Shown here: one piece after another, positions 1 to 11,395 of the stretch
Layout: each line of letters begins with the position of its first letter
Numbering within the stretch: position 1 is the stretch's first letter
DNA from: Gossypium raimondii
Taxonomy: Eukaryota; Streptophyta; Magnoliopsida; Malvales; Malvaceae
Direction: 5' to 3'
NCBI RefSeq assembly: GCF_025698545.1
Contig: NC_068569.1
Span: 10,168,001 to 10,232,000 of the forward strand
DNA: 64,000 nucleotides
Notes under the pieces: generated by a model
The model's database searches: none
Told to the model about the DNA's origin: nothing
What the model saw: only the letters and a program-made list of their open reading frames with translations
Program-made: the position numbers and the translations under genes

Positions 1-606
1 CTATGGCGCCGAAGGCCTCATAAATTTAGGATTATGTTATAAATTTTTGTGTTTGTAATTATTTAAAATTTAATTTATTAGTAATAAATTACTAAATTAC
101 TAATAAGTTACTAATAAATTTATAACATAATCTTAAATTACTAACAAATTAATTATAAAATAATTACAATATTCATACAAAAAATTACAATATTACAATA
201 TATACCGACATTCAATATTCATACAAAATTATAATATTACAATAGTCATACAAAATTACAAAATTACAATATTCATATAAAATTGCAATATTTTTGTTAT
301 TAATTATTAATTATAAATTATCTATATTTAGTATGAATATTGCAATTTTTTTGTATGAATATTGTAATATTATAATTTTGTATGAATATTGTAATGTCGG
401 TATATATTGTAATATTGTAATTTTTTGTATGAATATTGTAATTATTTTATAATTAATTTGTTAGTAAATTAGGATTATGTTATAAATTTATTAGTAACTT
501 ATTAGTAATTTAGTAATTTATTACTAATAAATTAAATTTTAAATAATTACAAACACAAAAATTTATAACATAATCCTAAATTTATGAGGCCTTCATTGGC
601 GCCTAG
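1..606. repeat. Long inverted repeat (foldback element), about 600 bp
   Basis: The two halves are near-perfect reverse complements. The left end carries GGCGCC, then GAAGGCCTCATAAATTTAGG. The right end, read on the other strand, carries GGCGCC, AAT and the same GAAGGCCTCATAAATTTAGG. The arms run roughly 1-290 and 330-606, around an AT-rich centre built of short words such as ATTCATACAAAATTAC. There is no coding capacity. The left end may be cut by the window edge. The structure fits a foldback or MITE-like non-autonomous DNA transposon, or a hairpin locus giving small RNAs. The family is not recognised, and no target duplication can be judged because the left flank is missing. Confidence 0.8.
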
Positions 607-743
607 ACCTGTCCATGGGCCGGGCCAGACCCAAAAAAATTTTCGGCCCGACTCCTAGGCCCGGGCCCGGCCAAATTATGGGCCTGAAATTTTGTCCAGG
701 CCCGGGCAAAAATCATAGGCCCAAGCCCGGCCCGGCCCGGCCC
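607..743. repeat. GGCCC-rich low-complexity block
   Basis: This stretch is dense in GGCCC, CCCGGG and GGGCC words inside an otherwise AT-rich region. It begins with CCTGTCCATGGGCCGGGCC. Blocks starting with this kind of phrase are a familiar dispersed repeat in dicot genomes, and a decayed version may lie at 17025-17110. An open frame crosses it (615-962), but its proline/glycine-rich translation simply follows the repeat, so I do not call a gene. Confidence 0.6.
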
Positions 744-824
744 ATTGGCGCCTCTCAGAATGGCACCACCATTGGCGCCTCTCAGAATGGCACCACCATT
801 GGCGCCTCCCAGATAGGCGCCAAT
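744..824. repeat. 27-bp tandem repeat with GGCGCC cores, three units
   Basis: The unit starts ATTGGCGCCTCTCAGAATGG and ends CACCACC. Units lie at 744-770 and 771-797, with a diverged third at 798-824 that ends AGATAGGCGCCAAT. An inverted match, ATTGGCGCCTAT, lies at about 911-922. The same GGCGCC word ends the long inverted repeat next door, so all of this may be one composite repeat. Confidence 0.7.
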
Positions 825-2260
825 ACTATGTATTATACGGGTTCTATACTAACCCGAAAAAGTATAAAATTATATTTTATTCAAAAAAAATTTATTATTA
901 TTATTTTATTCATTGGCGCCTATCTAATAGGCTCCAATGAAAAAAGTAACCTATTTTGGTAAATATTTTTTCTGACACCCTATTTCAGTAAAATTTTTTT
1001 TTCAACCTATTTATGTAAAAAATCCAGAGAACAAATAGAAGACAGACTACTCTGGGCGACTCAAACAAGCCACACAATTGGATAATAATTACAATTTTTT
1101 TTTTTTACAAAAATTGCAATGCCTGGCTCTTTTGTTAGGTTGTTTTTTCTGCTTTAAATTTGTTGGGAATTTTAAACTATTTGTCAGGTACGGATGTATT
1201 TATATTTCTTAGGTAAGTTTGGATGTGCGGTGCGTTTACTTGCGGTTAGTGTAAAAACAGCGGTGGCGATGAGATTAGATACTGTAGCGTGAGATAAAAA
1301 GTAAGCTAAACGCACCGCACCCAATCACCCATCCAAACCCACCCTCTATCTCCTCATATGTACCCTCCTTTTTTTAAACATCCCTTGTATTAGTTAGTTA
1401 TTTGATTGTTACGCGGAAGCTGTGATTGTAATTTTCTAATAAAAATTTCTTGCAGTAAAAATGTGGGAACAAAAAATTGGTATATGATTTAATTTAATTA
1501 ATTCATACAATTATTTTAAAGAAATGGAATTTTAAATTTTTAGTTCTTAAGGGTCTTATAATACGGGTAAGGCCTCTTTTCAAGGACGTTTAATCTTTAC
1601 AAGTATCAAGCAAAATCTTGAGAAGCAAAGAGAAACAATCAGCAATGGTCCCCTTCCTTATATGGCAAAGACATCCCATGTTATCTGTCGCAGTCCAAAC
1701 TACTAACTAATTAGTTCATTTTATCCTCAAAGGAAAAAATCAATTTCATTTTCGCAACGTTCTGGAAAAACGTAGCATGGGAATGCCTTAAACTTCAGAC
1801 AGGAATGAAGAAAGCCGAGGCCGGCCTAAAAGAATCTGGGGTTTTGTTTAGTTGATTATCATCCTAGACGGACCACGCATATGGTAAGCCCCTTCTTCAA
1901 TGATTCCACCATAAATTGTCCTCCAATATCAATTTTTTATATCCTGTTAACGGTGAAGATTGAAATTCATCTTCCAAAAGTTGTAATCATTTACAGAGAA
2001 GCAATCAAAATCCGCATGTAAATAAACACGTAGTAATATCATCTATATATGTATCCGAATCTATTTTTACAAGCTTTTTTTCCTTTTTCTTTTACATGAA
2101 TGAACGAGCAATTCATAAAGAAATGTAGAGCTATATATGGTAATGAATGAATGAAACAACAAACTAATTTCCTATAGATGCCTTTCAAATCTGAAAATTA
2201 CTAGGTAGAATATAAATGCAGGTAATATCTATACTCTCATAATACTGTGTAAATATTCTT
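825..2260. other. Intergenic DNA downstream of the IST1-like gene
   Basis: AT-rich sequence with no supported gene. It holds a palindromic GGCGCC/AGGCTCCAAT segment at about 911-932 and a moderately GC-richer patch at 1200-1350. The last 150 or so bases before 2261 are probably the 3' UTR of the minus-strand gene. Confidence 0.6.
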
Positions 2261-5200
2261 TCATTGCCGCCTTAGAGCTGCAAGGCGAGTTGCCAAATCA
2301 TCATAATCCGGTAGCTTAGGATGCACATGCCCAGCAAACCCATCTGAGGCAGCTCGGGTGTGTCTTCCTGCTCTCTCAGTAGAACTTGTTGTTTCTTTGG
2401 AAAAAGATGCAACTCTGCCTGGAAGTGAAATGGGGTTGGATTTAGTGCTTCGTAAGCCTGGAGCTTTACTTGTGCCTTCGGATTCTTGTTTTCCAGGAGG
2501 AGGTGCTAGAATTGCTGTCTTCCATCTGCTCACCCATTCGAAAGGCGACTTCTTCTTACTATAATGCACCAAAAGCTCATCCATCCTCTTTTCTTCTTCA
2601 TCCCTCATATCGCTACCTTCCATTTGTGTGGATGTCCGACTCATATTTGCAGCTACATTGTTTCCAAAGCCACTTAAACCTTTGGAACCCGGTGGTGGCC
2701 TCAAAGGTCTCCTCCAAACAGATCTTGGTTCTGGCTTACTTTCAGCAACAGGTTCATTCCATTTATTGTTATTCTCATTCTCGGTATTATCATTCGGTGC
2801 CATGGGGTCCTCTGTGATGCTTTTGTCTTTACCCAGGGCGGGCCTGACATAGGGAGGAGGAATAAACCTGTAATAAAAGGGCTTCCTGTTTTCTATACCA
2901 TCCTCAGAAACACTTTCATCCGTGGCAGAACTACCCTTTGGGATATCTTGATCAGTAACTTCATCTTCACTGCTGCTATTCTGCTTGAATTTATCATCAG
3001 TATCCTCCATTCTCCCACGAGAAGTAAGGTCTGCTTCATTTCCCTTTTGCCTCCTGTACCTATGCAAGTTGCTCAATCCATTCTCATCTTCATTGTTGCT
3101 TTTCTCAAACGTGTTGTTCTTGCTTCTATACAAATTGTATCTATCATCATCAGCATTGTTCTGCAAGAAAAGTCACAAAGTGTATCAGCCTTAGAAAAGA
3201 TCTTCAAAGACACAAGTATTTACTGTAATGAGACAATTTGCCTAGCTATATGCAATGTCCCTAGAACCTCCTAACTATTCTACCTTCTAATAAAGGCCCA
3301 ATGCATTCCCCAATGCATCAAAGCATTTTAAAGCCAAGCGGTACGAGAAAGCAAATAGATCTACAGTAACTAAAACGTAATAACTATAGATTTCTTAACA
3401 TCAAAAAGCATTCAAAATTGTTCTGTACTCATGTTCCAACAAGATACTGGTTTTACAAGGTTCTAGGCAGGAAGTTTACTTGCTCTAATGGAGGTGGTTT
3501 AAACAGCTTCTGTTCCAAAGCCTTGGAGTCCCATTCAAAAGAGAACTCTTGTGCTATGTCATGCATCAGTTGAAGCTTTGTATCCTTTGTGGGAGGCTCT
3601 GCCTTTAGCTTCTGCACAAACTGTATGTATGCAATTATCCAGATCAGTACGTAAAGAGACACTATTCCTAAGCATAGGAGAAGATAACATCTTATAGGAC
3701 TTCCAAGTCACCCATTTATTACCTCTTGGTTTAAGTAAGAATCTAGGGAATTTCCATATTTCTCAGTAAATATAGTTCGGAGATCACGTAGTTCTGGCAA
3801 ATCAGCGAATCTGGCTGCTGCGTATAGTAGAGAAGGGACAGCTTCTCTGCATTCCTCTGGACACTCACTGTATTGAAGAGAAAATTTGGGTCAAATTCAA
3901 GTATTTCCCCATATCCTTAAGCTTAAGAGATGGAAAAGTGGGGTAAATGTTCGATTTAAGCACTTGATGAGGTATCCGTTCTGTAAATACGAATGGAGTA
4001 GCACATATTCAAGCGTCACAAAATACCTCTGCTTTTGCATGACTGAGAGATTCTTTGAGATGCACTCACAAAACTGCTCTATGAAATCGTAACAAGCTGT
4101 TCTCTTTTGCTCCATCAGAAGACCTGAAGCCTGCATGTGCAGGCCACAAACATTATTAAATTTCGATATAGTCAATATGCGTGCATAAATTATTAAACTA
4201 ACTTGGTTGCACATTGAGCCAAGTAATTAAATCTCATATTAAATTGCACGCAAACAAAGGTGTAAGACGGTCTGCATATTTATCACTCAAGTCTGGTTCA
4301 TGTTGGGAATTTAAGGTGCTTAGACCATCCAATGATCCTTGAGAGCAAACATCAGCAATATAGACGCTTATTGGACATGAACCCTGATGAATGCCAGCAC
4401 TAACACAAAAAACCTAGCAGTAGCTCAGGTCATGAAATCAAGATGCTGCCTTGTCATCAAAGTATCATGCTGATAAACAAAAACATCCCGAACAGCTGCT
4501 GATGCTCAATCGACACGCCAACAATCATATATTACAGTTCATTAATCAAAACTCACAACTAGACACTAATATATTCTGCCAAATGAAGTAGCGTGACAAT
4601 TGAAGACAACATAACATAGCACACGAAGCATAACATCTGGTCCCGTAACATACTCCAATATTTCAACTTTTATTCTTTTGGTGTAAAATTCTGTGGAAAT
4701 GTTTCCTTAAGTCTAAATGTTTCCAATATTCACGAATAATGAAGCAAGGAACAAGGCACTCAAAGTTGATTAAGTCGAAAACTTGTTAGGCTGCCATGAA
4801 TCCAAGGATAAGCAGACAACGGAAGTATTACAGCAAATAGGTGCTTAAAGAACCCCCCAAAAAAAAAAAAAAGAACTAATATTAAAAATTCATCACAAAG
4901 TGCCAACAAAAATTAAACAAGCAAACAGATTTTCTGGGGTTCTTGAAATACAGAGCTATAAGATTCATCGAATTAAAAAGTAAAGACAATAAAAAAATTA
5001 GCAGTAAATAGTTTATTTTTTGAGAGTGAAGAAGAAGTGCATTAAGGAAACAATGTCTAATTAGCAATATAGGCGACAAACATCATATATAGTAATTATG
5101 AAACTCAAGTTTCAGGCTCTGCTACAAAAAAGTTAATGCGTAAATCATTGAGCAAAAAAAGAGGAAAAGGACGAATTACAGTGGAAGTAATTACCCTGCC

Positions 5201-5492
5201 GTAAGCATTTTCATCAAGACCGTTCTTGAGAAGGTCAGCAACATCATTCTTCAGATACTTTTCCACCGCATTTCTCTTCTTCTTTATAGTCTCCAGTCTC
5301 AACTTAATCATCTTTATAGCCGATTTGCTAACCGAACAAAATATGAAAAATCCAATCAAACGATAAATACAATGAAATTTTAAAAAACAAAACAAAGCAT
5401 CAAAATTTCATGCAAAAAAATAAAAGAAAAGAAGGTTTTTGTATGTCTAACCATTTTGTATAGAAATTCGGCTTCAACAAGAAGTCAAACAT
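2261..5492 (-). CDS. IST1-like protein, ESCRT-III accessory factor (487 aa, 6 exons)
   Basis: Exons on the minus strand are 5452-5492, 5195-5327, 4027-4130, 3723-3867, 3480-3620 and 2261-3160. All introns are GT-AG, phases agree, and the sum is 1464 bp. Residues 1 to about 185 form the helical IST1 domain, starting MFDFLLKPNFYTKCK and containing RNAVEKYLKNDVADLL and SECPEECREAVPSLLYAAAR. The last exon encodes a long, acidic, proline-rich disordered tail. It ends DYDDLATRLAALRRQ, which resembles a MIT-interacting motif. In the family this tail contacts MIT-domain proteins such as VPS4 and LIP5, while the IST1 domain binds CHMP1-type ESCRT-III subunits at multivesicular endosomes. That role is from family knowledge. 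The start is chosen because MFDFLL is the usual IST1 opening. The gene looks intact. Plants have many IST1-like paralogues and I cannot say which one this is. Confidence 0.93.
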
Positions 5493-8400
5493 CTTGAGAC
5501 TCAAACTTGAAAGGCAGACGGCTCTTTTTTTCTTTTTTGAAAATGAAAATGAAAATGGCTTTTTGAAAGAAGAGAAAGATTTGAGGCGGGGTTTATGATA
5601 ACATAGAACTGGAAGTTTGTTCTTCAAGTTTCACCAGGAAGGTAGGAATCTGTATGTCAAAAACCCAAAGAAGCAAAGAAAAGAAGTTTCTCTTTTTTAA
5701 TGCAAAAGGCAAAGATTTTAGATAAAAGTTTCCGAGAAAGTTACTCGGTTAAAGAAAAACAAAGAGCAGGAAGATAATGAGGAGACAGGTAAAGCTAAAA
5801 TGGGTGCGTTTATAGCAAAGCAAAAGTAGCTAAAACGAAAGGAATTTGAGAGGTTTTTCAACTTTTCAAGCAGAAAATGAAGAAGGTTATGTTTAAAGAA
5901 TGTTTAAATAAGAGAGAAGAGTATACTACACATTAAAACAACTGAATTTTGAAAATTTTGTAATCAATAATTAAAAATAACTGATAAAGAATCATAAGCA
6001 TAAAATTGAAAAAAAATGAAATCAACAACTAAAAAACCTTTAGTAAAAACTGAAAATAAAAATTTAGAATCAAACTTTGGTGTTTTATTAAACATTTAAA
6101 AAGGAAAAAAGGACTACTTAAAAACTAAAAGAATTAAAAAATTTGGTTGCAAAAGAATTAAATTAAATTAAAAACTAAAAATGATTAAAATTCATGTTAG
6201 TTTATTTTGTTAAAATTTAAGTATTTTAAGTAATTTAATTAAAATTAAATTAAGTTAAAAAGTATATATATCATACATATTTGGGTATATATTAATATTT
6301 TTATGCTTTTTATTAATGCCTGAAAATTATATATTTTATAATATAACTATTCCCTTAATTTTTTTGCTACTTTAAATATTACTCCATGATAATAAATTGA
6401 AATAAAATGATTAATTAAAACCAATTTAGCGTAGTGCAGATCTTTTGTTACACTAAAATAAGGTATAATAGCCAACATCTTAGAGCATGGTGGAAGCTGT
6501 TATATTAAAAGTATTTTCAAGTATAGTCAACTTGCGTCAATGTGATATATTGTATCCGATGTTTTTATCATTCAAATTTCAAAATATTGATTTGATCACT
6601 TGTATTTGTACTCTATTTATAAAAATTATATATTATAATTATTTATATAGAATTTGTTATATCTATGTACTGTTATCATATTTTTATTTTTATTATATGT
6701 AAAATTGTCAAAATAAATTATTGTCTTATAAAACTGATGTGAACTAAAAACTATCATATGGATTGAGGAGTGTCATTGGCGATGTTTGTTTTATTCATTT
6801 GTTGAAAAGTTGGGAGAGAGTTGATCATTTTAAAAAAAGTTTAAGGACTTAAAACACCATTAAATCTCATATTTATTTTCATTAACTATCTATAAGTTGT
6901 AATGAGTTTATTTAGAGTAAAGTTGAAACATTAAGTTGTTAAACATTCAATTAGAGTCATAAATTATGCATAAATAACATATGTGGATCTCAAGCAAATT
7001 TATTTTAAGTTTGGGATCTGTGGTTGTGATTTTATTATATTTAAAATATCTAAATTTTATTGGACGAAAAACTTACAGTATAATATATCTACATTACTCG
7101 CTCTTTTATATATATATATATATCACCTGAACATAGTCATGCAAGATTTTCCTGACGATTTAAAGAATAAAATGGATAAATCATACTAACAACTTAAATA
7201 ATACTACTCATTAGAACTTGGGTTTAATATTAAAGAATAACCTACTCACCCCCAATTTCTTTTAGAATGAGTAACTGTCAATAACTTTGCTTTTTAACAT
7301 CCACGTGTCCATATTCTATTGGATATAGCCAAATAAGACAAGTCCAACTCCAAAGCTTAACTCGGTAGAAAAACGGGGTTTCCATGTCTTTGGATTTTGG
7401 AGCACAGCTGTTACGTGGATGGAAATATATGCCAATGTCCTTTCTTGCATGCCAAGTATTAAAATATTCTCCTTTTTTCATTTCATTAGAAAAATTGTTA
7501 TATGAGCCAATTGGTCGATTGAAAACTAAAAGCCAAAACAAAATGCTGATTTTTACCACTTAAGTATTAAAAAAATATTAATATAGAAATATGCTTAATT
7601 TTATTTAATACGAATTATTGATAATTAATAATTGTAATATTTTAAATACAATTTTAATATAAAATTATATGTATGTTGCAGTTCAATGATCCACTTTGAG
7701 TTTTTGAAAAGTAGTTTCACTTTAATGCTTTGACAATATCAAAATGTGTGCCCCATAATCTTCTTTAGTAAGTAAGCAGTTTTAGTTAACTTAGTAGCCA
7801 ATTTCTTTAGGGAAATATCTGTGAACATATTATTTATGATTACAAAACATCAACTTCCATTATTTATTTTCTTATAGGAAACTAAATTTTAAATATATTT
7901 TCTTATGAAAATTAACATTTTTATGATTATGAAAGAGAAGATGGTGACCTTTTTTCTTATTAAAATTGACATTATTTATGATCAACATTAATTTCACAAA
8001 AAGGTACGCAAGTTCTGCGTGGGTCACCTTTCAAAAAAACAAAAGCAATACAATTCTATGATATATAAATGATATTATCTCTCTTTTTTTTCTATTTTAT
8101 AATTTATATTATATTAATATTTGTCAATGCATGTTAAATAAAATGTATTTTTTTTATGGATATAAGAGGATTTTGAATTAAGTTAGATTCAAACCTTAAA
8201 ACTTTTATTGAGAATTATTTTTATATGTAATAACAAAGAATTATTTTTTCTATTTACAAAATCAAAATTTGATATCTTTGTTAAAGAACGTCGAGCCCAT
8301 TTGAACATCACTAACCTGATTTTCGTTCGTGATAAGTGGTTGAGAGAGACAATATGCTACTCAAAATTTGATTAAGTATTGCTTTTGGACCCCACTAATC

Positions 8401-9919
8401 ACATGATATATAGCCTCTATGCCTATACTTTTATACTTTATTCTCTACCACCTTTAATTTATTCTTTTAAACATGTCATTAATTAATTACCATCTAAATA
8501 TTTAAAATTACTGTTTTAATTTCGATAGAATATGATAAATGGCTAAAATTTCAAATTTAGAGCTAATTAAGTAAACGCAGGTAACTTTATAAATTGAATC
8601 AAATTAATTAATTAGCGTTGTATGAATATTTTTTATTTGGATGCGGATTTAAAATAAACATATGTGAAACATAATTATAGGTATATTTGATGTATTGATA
8701 GCACATACGTAATTATAAATTATCATCTCATTAAAGAACAAAATAAAAAATGTTGAAAAAGACTTTTTAATAAATACATAAAAAATTAAGTTGTCAATCA
8801 ATGATTGATAATATTATAATCATCGGACATTTATTTACATAAATAGCGCAGACCCATTGTTTTGGTGTATTGAAGTTGGGTGAAGGTAAATGGGCAATGG
8901 CGTCCTGAGGTATATAATCTGAAAATGGTATATCACTTTAGAAATAATTAGTTAATGCATGAAAATGAAATGAATGGTTTATAGCCATGTATCAGATATA
9001 GAGATAGCTGGCAATAATAAGTTGGGTATGGAAGCAGGGAGAAAAGCATGATCTATAGAGTGGAGTGATGGTGAAATGGTTGTGTTTGCTTTAGTGGACT
9101 AAAAAAAAATCGTCATAAAAACTGTAGGGGATGGCGTCAAAATGAAGTTTTCCTTTGGGCCTGATTAGCTAGCAGCTCACATGCTACGTTGCCACCAAAT
9201 CGGGTGAAAAATATTGCGCCACCCCATCCAACTCACATGAACATTGCAAATACGTATCACCAAGTCTTCGACTTTACACACTGGGCCTTAAACAAATATT
9301 ATTCCCAGTTCCGGATAGCCGTGTTTTTTTAATAACAAAAAGAAAAATCTTAAATTAATTCAGCAGGTGTAGTTTCATATAAATTAATATTATAATATAT
9401 TAAACAATAATTATAAAATATAATAATTTAATTTGAACCGAATTAAAGTTTTAGTTATTTAGTATTCTAAAGTTTAAAGCCTAGTTATTTAGTTTTTAAT
9501 TGTTTTAATTAAATATTTTATATAAAAATAGTAAAAAACAAAAATACCATTATATTAATATTAATTATTTTATTAAAATTAATTTTTAAATAATTTTTAA
9601 GTGAATTAATTTTAAATTAATTCGTGACATCAATTCCTTGACACGAACTAAATTAACTATATTATATATAATAAACATTAAAATTAGACTAGTGATATTA
9701 ACTCAGTTAACGGCATTACATATAATAATAACAATAATATAAGGAAAACTTGTTCCGGCAAAACAGGAAAGCATTCCATGTGAGCCTGCCTTTGGTAGAT
9801 GACTTGCGCCGCAAAACCAACATCTTTTGTACTAAACGCGGTTCTTAGACTACCAAATTCGGTGGCTACCAAATTGCACGGGTTTTTTACAAAATTATTA
9901 TAAAAAAATAAAATTTTAT
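5493..9919. other. 5' region of the IST1-like gene, then AT-rich intergenic DNA
   Basis: The first 350 or so bases probably hold the 5' UTR and promoter of the minus-strand IST1-like gene. The rest, to about 9.9 kb, is AT-rich with short chance open frames only. A short TA run lies near 7100-7121. No recognisable gene, tRNA or transposase is visible. Confidence 0.5.
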
Positions 9920-10008
9920 CAAAATATTATAACTTTTTTTTATTTACCAAAATATTATAACTTTTTTTTATTTACTAAAATATTATAACTTTTTTTATTT
10001 ACCAAAAT
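9920..10008. repeat. 28-bp AT-rich tandem repeat, about three units
   Basis: The unit reads AAAATATTATAAC followed by T8 and ATTTAC, beginning at about 9920, 9948 and 9976. It is followed within 80 bp by GGCGGCACCAATGGTGCC, which echoes the GGCGCC repeat words at 744-824. The two places may hold pieces of the same repeat family. Confidence 0.7.
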
Positions 10009-11000
10009 ATACAAAAAAAACAAAAAACAGAAAAAAAAACGTGACAACAGCCTGATCAGGCCAATCACATTGGCGGCACCAATGGTGCCAAAGGACTAAA
10101 ATGTGACCACCTGCAGTTTCAAGGACCTGACGTGCAAATTTATCATTTCAGATTTTGAAAGTGAATTGCTGCAGCGAGGCGCACTAAAATTGAAATGTGG
10201 ATAATTGCCTTCTGAGCCTTCCTTATTTATTATTTTCTTTTTATTCCCCTTCAACTCACTTTTTTATTTAATAAACAAGCCCTCAACCTAATTTTATAGT
10301 TAAATAAGCTCTTAATCTATGATTTTTACTCATAAAAGCCCTTTATTTTATTATTAAAGTAAATATATTTTACCTAAAGTAAAGCTATTTAAAAAAGTAT
10401 AAACTAATTCGAATTACCAAAATAATACATAAAATGCGAATTATTAAATGATATTAACCGGTGACATCCCAAATTAAATGATTCTTTGGCATCCGACATG
10501 TGAAGGGTCATTTTCTTTGCCCCCCATCATGCACAGTTCATTTCCGATCTCCACCAGCTCTTTCATTCTTAGTCTTTACGAAACAAGGAACCATAAAAAA
10601 AATGAAAAATAAAACTCTGGTAATGGAATTTCATTAATTAGCATAGTCATCTTTCCTACAATATTAGTTCCCAGTTCTAAGTCTACTCGTTAACCTAGGA
10701 CTTGTCTCCAAATGCATAATATGCAGTTTAGAGTATGGCGCTACATCAAACTCTGGGATTCATCAATGGATGCTATCCCTCTCTTCCCACCAAAATGATC
10801 CAATCTCAGGGGGTCTGGGAAAGAAAATACAAAACAAAAATGAGACGTTTAAAGACTCTTACTATTACTTCAAAAGAACAGAATAGACTGTTAGTGTTAC
10901 TATTACTCGTCCCACTAGTCCTAGATATAAAACAGGTAAACCATGTATGATCAGAAATGAAAGGCAATATTGATAAGAAAAATAAGTTATTGGTAATTTA
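10009..11000. other. Intergenic DNA
   Basis: No supported coding region. The part from about 10620 to 11000 may be the 3' UTR of the doubtful small minus-strand gene that follows. Confidence 0.4.
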
Positions 11001-11395
11001 CTACCAAAAACATCTCAAGAGGTTGATGAGAAAATGAAACAAGTAGTTTTCTGGGTCCAGCAAGTCCCTCCGAACAAGTCTTTCTAAGTTGAGGTTTTGC
11101 GGTAGAAGATCGCTGTAATAAAGCAACGTTGTGAACGAGGCCGTTGGTTCACTCACTAGCGTTGTTACTAGCATTGCTGCCGACCGTACCATCAATGTCA
11201 TCACAGACTGCAACAAATATATATCACTAAGATTAACCGCTGGGAAGCTTGATTCAATGGCAGATGATAATATATATATATATACACACATTTGTTAGAG
11301 CAGTTTTAAGAAAACTCTCACTTAAATTCGGTACAAAAATTGAAAACAAAACAAATAAAAACAAAGAAAGGAAGAGTGCATTACGCCATTACCAT
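11001..11395 (-). CDS. Possible small two-exon gene, about 69 aa, function unknown
   Basis: A minus-strand exon at 11001-11207 is preceded by a good acceptor (TTTGTTGCAG) and encodes RSAAMLVTTLVSEPTASF, then YYSDLLPQNLNLERLVRRDL, ending LINLLRCFW. A possible first exon is only the start codon at 11393-11395, placed directly before a GTAATG donor, giving a protein that begins MSVMTLMV. The same ATG-then-intron arrangement occurs in the L37 gene of this window. Without that exon the first in-frame ATG is at 11201 (66 aa). The base composition is less AT-rich than the surroundings. I recognise no domain. A non-coding transcript or a chance frame are the alternatives. Confidence 0.33.

Noticed and set aside
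615-962. 115-codon open frame at the left end
   Set aside because: Its proline/glycine-rich translation is produced by the GGCCC and 27-bp repeats. It has no domain and no codon signal apart from repeat composition.
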